From positions 248,001 through 312,000 of the forward strand of contig NZ_SLVV01000006.1 of NCBI RefSeq assembly GCF_004340465.1: 64,000 nt of DNA, read 5' to 3'. Made by a program: the position numbers and the translations under genes. This document shows, piece after piece, positions 60,138 through 64,000 of the stretch (positions within the stretch are counted from its first letter, which is position 1; every line of letters starts with the position of its first letter). A model generated the notes under the pieces. That model saw only the letters and a program-made list of their open reading frames with translations. It was not told the DNA's origin and ran no database searches. This stretch comes from Mesobacillus foraminis. GTDB lineage: Bacteria; Bacillota; Bacilli; Bacillales; Cytobacillaceae.

Positions 60138-61019
60138 TTAGTAGTTTGTATCTTTTAAGCTATTTTTTTTTCGGTACTCCGAGGGAGTCATTGATGTATG
60201 TTTTTTAAACGTCCGATAGAAATGTGGCATGGCCTTAAATCCGCACTGAAATGCGATAGTGGAAATTTTTTCATCAAAATTCAATAACAATTCTTTTGCC
60301 AAAAGGACTCGTTTTACTGTGATATACTCTGTTACATTTACACCTACCAGGTTTTTAAAAACACGGCTAAAATGCGCCGGGGAAACAGCAACGCGTTTTG
60401 ATAGATATTGTAAATCCAAATCAATTTCTAAATGCTGGTCAATATAGATTAACGCCTCTCTGATCCACGCAGGCCCAAAAGTCGATTGTTCAGTTGGAAC
60501 AGAAGCAATTGGCAGGCAGTGTCTATTCAGGTGCAATAAAATGACATGCAACCAAACTAGCAACGCATTCTCCTGATCTGGATTTGCCATCTCGGCTTCT
60601 TTTTTGAGAATGGTCAAATACTGCGTTAATTGCTTATAGTGGTCTGAATGGAAGGAGTACTTGTAATTCTTTCGTCTCTTAGCCTCCTCAAATATCCTCC
60701 AATATAAAAAGCTGTTTCCAAAACCAGTATGATTTAATAAAGCCGAGCTGAAGAAAATTGCGGTAGAGGTAAGAAGTTTATCTTTGTCTGGAATCGTACG
60801 GTGAATAATATTACTTGGAATCAGGATGATATCCCCTTCATATAAATCATAAAACGTCTGATCGATGAAAAACGTACCGGAGCCTTTATGTATAATGATA
60901 ACTTCCAGCCATTCATGAGTATGTTCTGGAAGCTCGTGCTGAAGGCCTTTTTTCTGTTTATAGATGATTTGAAAAGGAAATGCCCTCTTGGGTTCAAGTT
61001 GTTTGCGGATCGGCGCCAT
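60138..61019 (-). CDS. AraC-family regulator
   Basis: 293 residues: an N-terminal cupin sensor (LPEHTHEWLEVIIIHKGSGT, EGDIILIPSNIIH) and two C-terminal HTH motifs (DLQYLSKRVAVSPAHFSRVF; ISTIAFQCGFKAMPHFYRTF). This is the plan of sugar-responsive activators. It is divergent from the UxaA-SDR operon, which it probably activates when a sugar acid binds. A 10-base direct repeat in the shared region (61079-61098) is a candidate site. Confidence 0.92.
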   Translation of the reverse strand: MAPIRKQLEPKRAFPFQIIYKQKKGLQHELPEHTHEWLEVIIIHKGSGTFFIDQTFYDLYEGDIILIPSNIIHRTIPDKDKLLTSTAIFFSSALLNHTGFGNSFLYWRIFEEAKRRKNYKYSFHSDHYKQLTQYLTILKKEAEMANPDQENALLVWLHVILLHLNRHCLPIASVPTEQSTFGPAWIREALIYIDQHLEIDLDLQYLSKRVAVSPAHFSRVFKNLVGVNVTEYITVKRVLLAKELLLNFDEKISTIAFQCGFKAMPHFYRTFKKHTSMTPSEYRKKNSLKDTNY

Positions 61020-61078
61020 TTCTTGTTCCCCTTTCTGTTCAGACTTATTTTTATCATATCAAAATAAGTTACAAAGAT

Positions 61079-61098
61079 GTCATTTTGAGTCATTTTTA
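61079..61098. promoter_or_regulatory. Direct repeat, candidate AraC-regulator site
   Basis: GTCATTTTGA and GTCATTTTTA stand head to tail with a 10-base period in the 160-base divergent region. AraC-type proteins bind direct repeats through their two HTH motifs, although the usual period is about 21 bases. Confidence 0.4.
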
Positions 61099-61181
61099 TA
61101 CCAAAAGGCGGGTGATAAAATAAAAAATAGCTACAGGCTAACCTGTTTCATATTGATAGAACGGAAAGGAAGATCATCATT

Positions 61182-61514
61182 ATGGAGTTAAAGGAAAGAT
61201 CATTTGGTGAAGGAGTTTCGGGTATTGTCATGAACCGAAATGATAGCGTTATCACGCTGCTCCAATCAGTTAAAAAAGATGAAGCGATCACGTTTGACAT
61301 TGAAGATGAAACTTGCACTTTAACATCGAAAGAAGATGTTGGTTTTGGGCATAAGCTTGCCCTCCGAAAGATTGAAGCAGGAGAAACAATCCTAAAATAC
61401 GGAGAGTCGATCGGGGTTGCAACAACTTTGATCGAAGCTGGAGAACATGTTCACGTTCATAATCTTATAGGTCTTCGTGGCAGAGGGGACGCTAATAATC
61501 TTTTAAAAGGGTGA
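61182..61514 (+). CDS. UxaA-like dehydratase, small (SAF) subunit
   Basis: 110 residues forming a SAF domain, as in the N-terminal part of altronate dehydratase UxaA and the small subunit SuyA of sulfolactate lyase. Seen: GHKLALRKIEAGETILKYGE and THIEAGEHVHVHN-like ending. It pairs with the large subunit, overlapping its gene by four bases or ending just before its ATG, so the enzyme is split in two chains. RBS GGAAAGGAAG. Confidence 0.87.
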   Translation: MELKERSFGEGVSGIVMNRNDSVITLLQSVKKDEAITFDIEDETCTLTSKEDVGFGHKLALRKIEAGETILKYGESIGVATTLIEAGEHVHVHNLIGLRGRGDANNLLKG

Positions 61515-61519
61515 AGAAA

Positions 61520-62680
61520 ATGAAAACATTCAAAGGATATCGTCGACCAAATGGCAAAGTAGGTATACGAAATCATTTGCTGCTTTTGCCAACGGTTGTG
61601 TGTGCCAATCAGGTAGTTAATCGAATTCAGCAGCAGGTGCCCGGTTCTGTTGCAATTCCTCATCAGCATGGATGCAGTCAAGTGGGTGAGGATAAAGAAC
61701 GGACTCATAAAGTGCTGGTCGGCATGGGTAAAAACCCAAATGTTGGTGCAGTGTTAGTCGTTAGTTTAGGGTGTGAGGTCATGAATGCCGAACAAATTCG
61801 CGATGAAATTGCCGAGACAGGTAAACCCGTTATCTGGATTGATATTCAGGATGAAGGAGGCTCAGTCAATACCATCAAAAAAGGAACTGAACTGGCCAAG
61901 GAGCTATTACAGCAAATTGAAAATATACCATATGAGAGCGTCCCTCTATCGGAGCTAATTGTCGGGGTGAAATGCGGAGGGTCTGATGCAACCTCTGGGT
62001 TATGCAGTAATCCAGCATTGGGAAGAACCTCTGACCTGATAATTGCCGAGGGTGGGAGCATTGTCATGGGTGAAACCACTGAGATTATCGGAGCAGAACA
62101 TTTGCTGGCTGAAAAAGCGGTGAGTGATGATGTGAAGAAAAAATTATATGACTCCATCGCCCGATTTGAGCGGGAAATCGAAAGGATGGGTGTTGATATG
62201 CGAGGCGGTAACCCGAGTCCCGGGAATATTGAGGGTGGATTATCAAGTATTGAGGAGAAGTCCTTAGGGTGCATAAGTAAGGCAGGAACAGCTCCTTTGC
62301 AGGGAGTTGTAGACTATGCAAACGAAATACCAGGGGCAGGTTTTTATTTTATGGATTCACCTGGGAATGACATCGAATGTGTTTCAGGGATGGCTGCTGG
62401 AGGAGTCCAGCTTGTATGCTTTACGACTGGCCGGGGAACTCCGACCGGGAATCCCATCGTACCTGTTATTAAAATTTCTGGGAATGAAGTAATGGCAAGG
62501 CGGATGGCTGACAATATCGATGTGGACACGAGTCCTGTTTTGAAAGGAACAGAGAGTCTCCAGCAAGCCGGTGAACGAGTCTTCAATGAAATTGTCACTG
62601 TTGCCTCTGGTCAAGAAACCAAAGCTGAGATACTTGGGCATCAAGAATTCAGTATCAGCCGTATCGGCATCAGCCTTTAA
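61520..62680 (+). CDS. UxaA-like dehydratase, large subunit
   Basis: 386 residues, the catalytic part of UxaA-type dehydratases (altronate, galactarate, sulfolactate). Motifs: GYRRPNGKVGIRNHLLLLPT, HQHGCSQVGED, LVVSLGCEV, GVKCGGSDATSGLCSNPALG, ETTEIIGAEHLL and FTTGRGTPTGNPIVPVIKI. These enzymes remove water from sugar acids using iron or manganese. Start: ATG 61520 behind AAGGGTGAAG; a GTG at 61511 overlaps that site. The actual sugar acid cannot be read from sequence. Confidence 0.9.
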   Translation: MKTFKGYRRPNGKVGIRNHLLLLPTVVCANQVVNRIQQQVPGSVAIPHQHGCSQVGEDKERTHKVLVGMGKNPNVGAVLVVSLGCEVMNAEQIRDEIAETGKPVIWIDIQDEGGSVNTIKKGTELAKELLQQIENIPYESVPLSELIVGVKCGGSDATSGLCSNPALGRTSDLIIAEGGSIVMGETTEIIGAEHLLAEKAVSDDVKKKLYDSIARFEREIERMGVDMRGGNPSPGNIEGGLSSIEEKSLGCISKAGTAPLQGVVDYANEIPGAGFYFMDSPGNDIECVSGMAAGGVQLVCFTTGRGTPTGNPIVPVIKISGNEVMARRMADNIDVDTSPVLKGTESLQQAGERVFNEIVTVASGQETKAEILGHQEFSISRIGISL

Positions 62681-62700
62681 ATGAGATAAGGAGCTGTCTT

Positions 62701-63495
62701 ATGAACCGATTATTGAATAAGGTTGCTTTAGTGACCGGGGGAAACCGTGGAATTGGCGAAGCAATCGTTTTGCGATTAGCAGAAGAGGGAGCAGATGTTG
62801 CAATTAACTTTAACTCTGATCGTTCTAGGGAACAAGCAGAAGCAGTAAAGAGGAAAGTAGAGGCATTTGGCAGGAGGGCAATGGTCATCCAGGCTGATGT
62901 CGGAAGTAAGCGGGAAGTAGAGCGCATGATGGCGGCAGTAGAGGACCAGCTCGGAGAAGTCGAGATCCTGGTCAATAATGCAGGAATAGCTCCCTTTGAG
63001 CCTTTTATGCAAGTAACCGAAGAGACGTGGGACCGTACCTTTAATACCAATGTAAAATCAATTTTCCTTACCTCCCAGCTGGCGGCAAAAAAGATGATTC
63101 CCAAGCGTTATGGAAAAATCATTAATATCTTATCCACTGCCAGCCTTATGGTCACAAGTCCGGTTATTCCACATTATCAATCCTCTAAAGCAGCGGGGCA
63201 CATGCTGACAAAAGGGATGGCGATTGAGCTTGGAAAATACAACATTAATGTTAATGCGGTAGGGCCCAGCACTGTTGATACAGATATGTGCACAGATTTT
63301 CTGTCTAATCCTGAGATTCGAAGTAAGGAAATCGAAGCAAATCCAATGAAACGTTTGGGAACAGCTAGACAAATAGGGGATGCAGTGGTGTTCCTGGCCT
63401 CAAACGAAGCGGAACAAATCAATGGGCATTTAATGATGGTGGATGGTGGTTTGACGGTCAAAGCCGCTCAGCCGGAAGACCACCTTGAACATTAA
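62701..63495 (+). CDS. SDR-family oxidoreductase
   Basis: 264 residues, classical short-chain dehydrogenase: cofactor loop TGGNRGIGEA, NNAG at about 98-101, catalytic Ser in STASLMVTSPVIP and YQSSK, and the end PMKRLGTARQIGDAVVFLAS. Asn in FNSDRSRE after the second strand suggests NADP. It lies 20 bases after the dehydratase and probably oxidises a sugar or sugar acid in the same pathway. Confidence 0.92.
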   Translation: MNRLLNKVALVTGGNRGIGEAIVLRLAEEGADVAINFNSDRSREQAEAVKRKVEAFGRRAMVIQADVGSKREVERMMAAVEDQLGEVEILVNNAGIAPFEPFMQVTEETWDRTFNTNVKSIFLTSQLAAKKMIPKRYGKIINILSTASLMVTSPVIPHYQSSKAAGHMLTKGMAIELGKYNINVNAVGPSTVDTDMCTDFLSNPEIRSKEIEANPMKRLGTARQIGDAVVFLASNEAEQINGHLMMVDGGLTVKAAQPEDHLEH

Positions 63496-63518
63496 TCGAA
63501 ATAGAAAGGGGGACAAAA

Positions 63519-64000
63519 ATGAGGTTGAGAGAAAAAGTGGTCCTTATCACGGGAGCTGGCTCAGGTATTGGAAAAAGTACGGCTATCCTGTTTGCAAAAG
63601 AAGGAGCTTCCATTATTGTCAATGATCTTAATGAAGGAAGCGGCAATGAAACGGTTTCTGAAATTCGAAAATCAAATGGCGAAGCATTCTTTATTCAAGG
63701 TGATGTAACAGAAGCTAACTCAGTAAAAGCAATGGTGGATAAAGCTATCAACAAATATGGGAGAATTGATGTCTTATTTAATAATGCGGGCGTCAGCGGT
63801 GTCGGCATGATTCACGAAGTGGACTTGGATGCATGGAATAAAACACTGAATGTCAATATCAATGGCGTGATGCTTCCAAGCAAATATGTCCTTCCTCATA
63901 TGATGAAGCAAAAGAATGGCTCCATCATCAATATGTCTTCCTGTATTGCTGAAATGGGACTGGCCAAGCGCGCTTCTTACTCCACAACTAAAGGAGCTAT
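63519..64000 (+). CDS. SDR-family oxidoreductase, truncated by the window end
   Basis: About 160 residues are visible: cofactor loop TGAGSGIGKS, NDLNEGSGNE (Asp after the second strand, so NAD is likely), FNNAGVSG, INMSSCIAEMGLAKRASYST and the catalytic YSTTKGA at the edge. ATG 63519 follows GAAAGGGGG. It differs clearly from the SDR just upstream, so two distinct oxidation steps are expected. Confidence 0.9.
   Translation, partial: MRLREKVVLITGAGSGIGKSTAILFAKEGASIIVNDLNEGSGNETVSEIRKSNGEAFFIQGDVTEANSVKAMVDKAINKYGRIDVLFNNAGVSGVGMIHEVDLDAWNKTLNVNINGVMLPSKYVLPHMMKQKNGSIINMSSCIAEMGLAKRASYSTTKGA

Overview
The window looks like the chromosome of an endospore-forming member of the Bacillaceae (Bacillota; Mesobacillus/Cytobacillus-like). 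The signs are strong AGGAGG-type ribosome binding sites, many TTG and GTG starts, sigma-A promoters, U-rich terminators and moderate-to-low GC by eye. Spore or Bacillus-typical families are also present: YheC/YheD ATP-grasp coat-associated protein, YhcN-type lipoprotein, BA3454 stress peptide, IDEAL-domain protein and Spx. There is no rRNA, tRNA, CRISPR array, insertion sequence or prophage. The species assignment is inference.

Layout. 1-8.3 kb: end of an unknown gene, an exported phosphodiester glycosidase, a type I toxin-antitoxin locus (holin-like peptide plus antisense RNA), a MarR-MFS efflux pair with its operator, a c-di-AMP riboswitch with no gene behind it, a GIY-YIG/DUF2087 pair and a GNAT. 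8.5-19.5 kb: a 1321-residue secreted subtilase, then a four-gene signalling operon (hybrid histidine kinase, CheR, REC-PAS kinase, periplasmic-type binding protein). 19.7-24.5 kb: ZIP transporter, a cellobiose/chitobiose-type PTS operon with a ChbG deacetylase whose 6-phospho-glucosidase is a wrecked pseudogene, and a SET-domain protein. 24.9-29.6 kb: a gene-poor stretch, a tiny exported peptide, a cupin-HD-GYP protein and a divergent PAS-GGDEF cyclase. 30-38.9 kb: YheC/D, two related esterases, an aldolase-like enzyme, a YhcN lipoprotein and SelO.

38.9-44.3 kb is accessory: a 3.1-copy tandem repeat with an exact 258-bp period that carries 21-bp ATCGAT iterons, two palindromes with a common core, a DUF1272 protein lacking some expected cysteines, a lipoprotein and a TetR gene. 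44.3-49.4 kb holds the most interesting system: a Tat-exported flavin amine oxidase, a Sec-exported RidA-like protein and a dedicated TatA/TatC pair in one operon. It is followed by Spx, a BA3454 peptide and an Rrf2 regulator. The spx and rrf2 promoters carry the same dyad (CTGTAW-N9-TTACAG) at the same offset over their -10 boxes. This fits an extracytoplasmic amino-acid oxidation module (peroxide, ammonia and imines outside, RidA clearing imines) next to thiol-stress regulators.

49.5-60 kb: AlaX-type editing protein, an RNA-methyltransferase-like protein, a copper-storage-like four-helix protein, HtrA-like protease, GNAT, MEDS protein, secreted M19 dipeptidase, alpha/beta hydrolase and a secreted DUF2680 repeat protein. 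60.1-64 kb: an AraC regulator divergent from a sugar-acid-type operon (split UxaA-like dehydratase, two SDR dehydrogenases) that runs off the end of the window.
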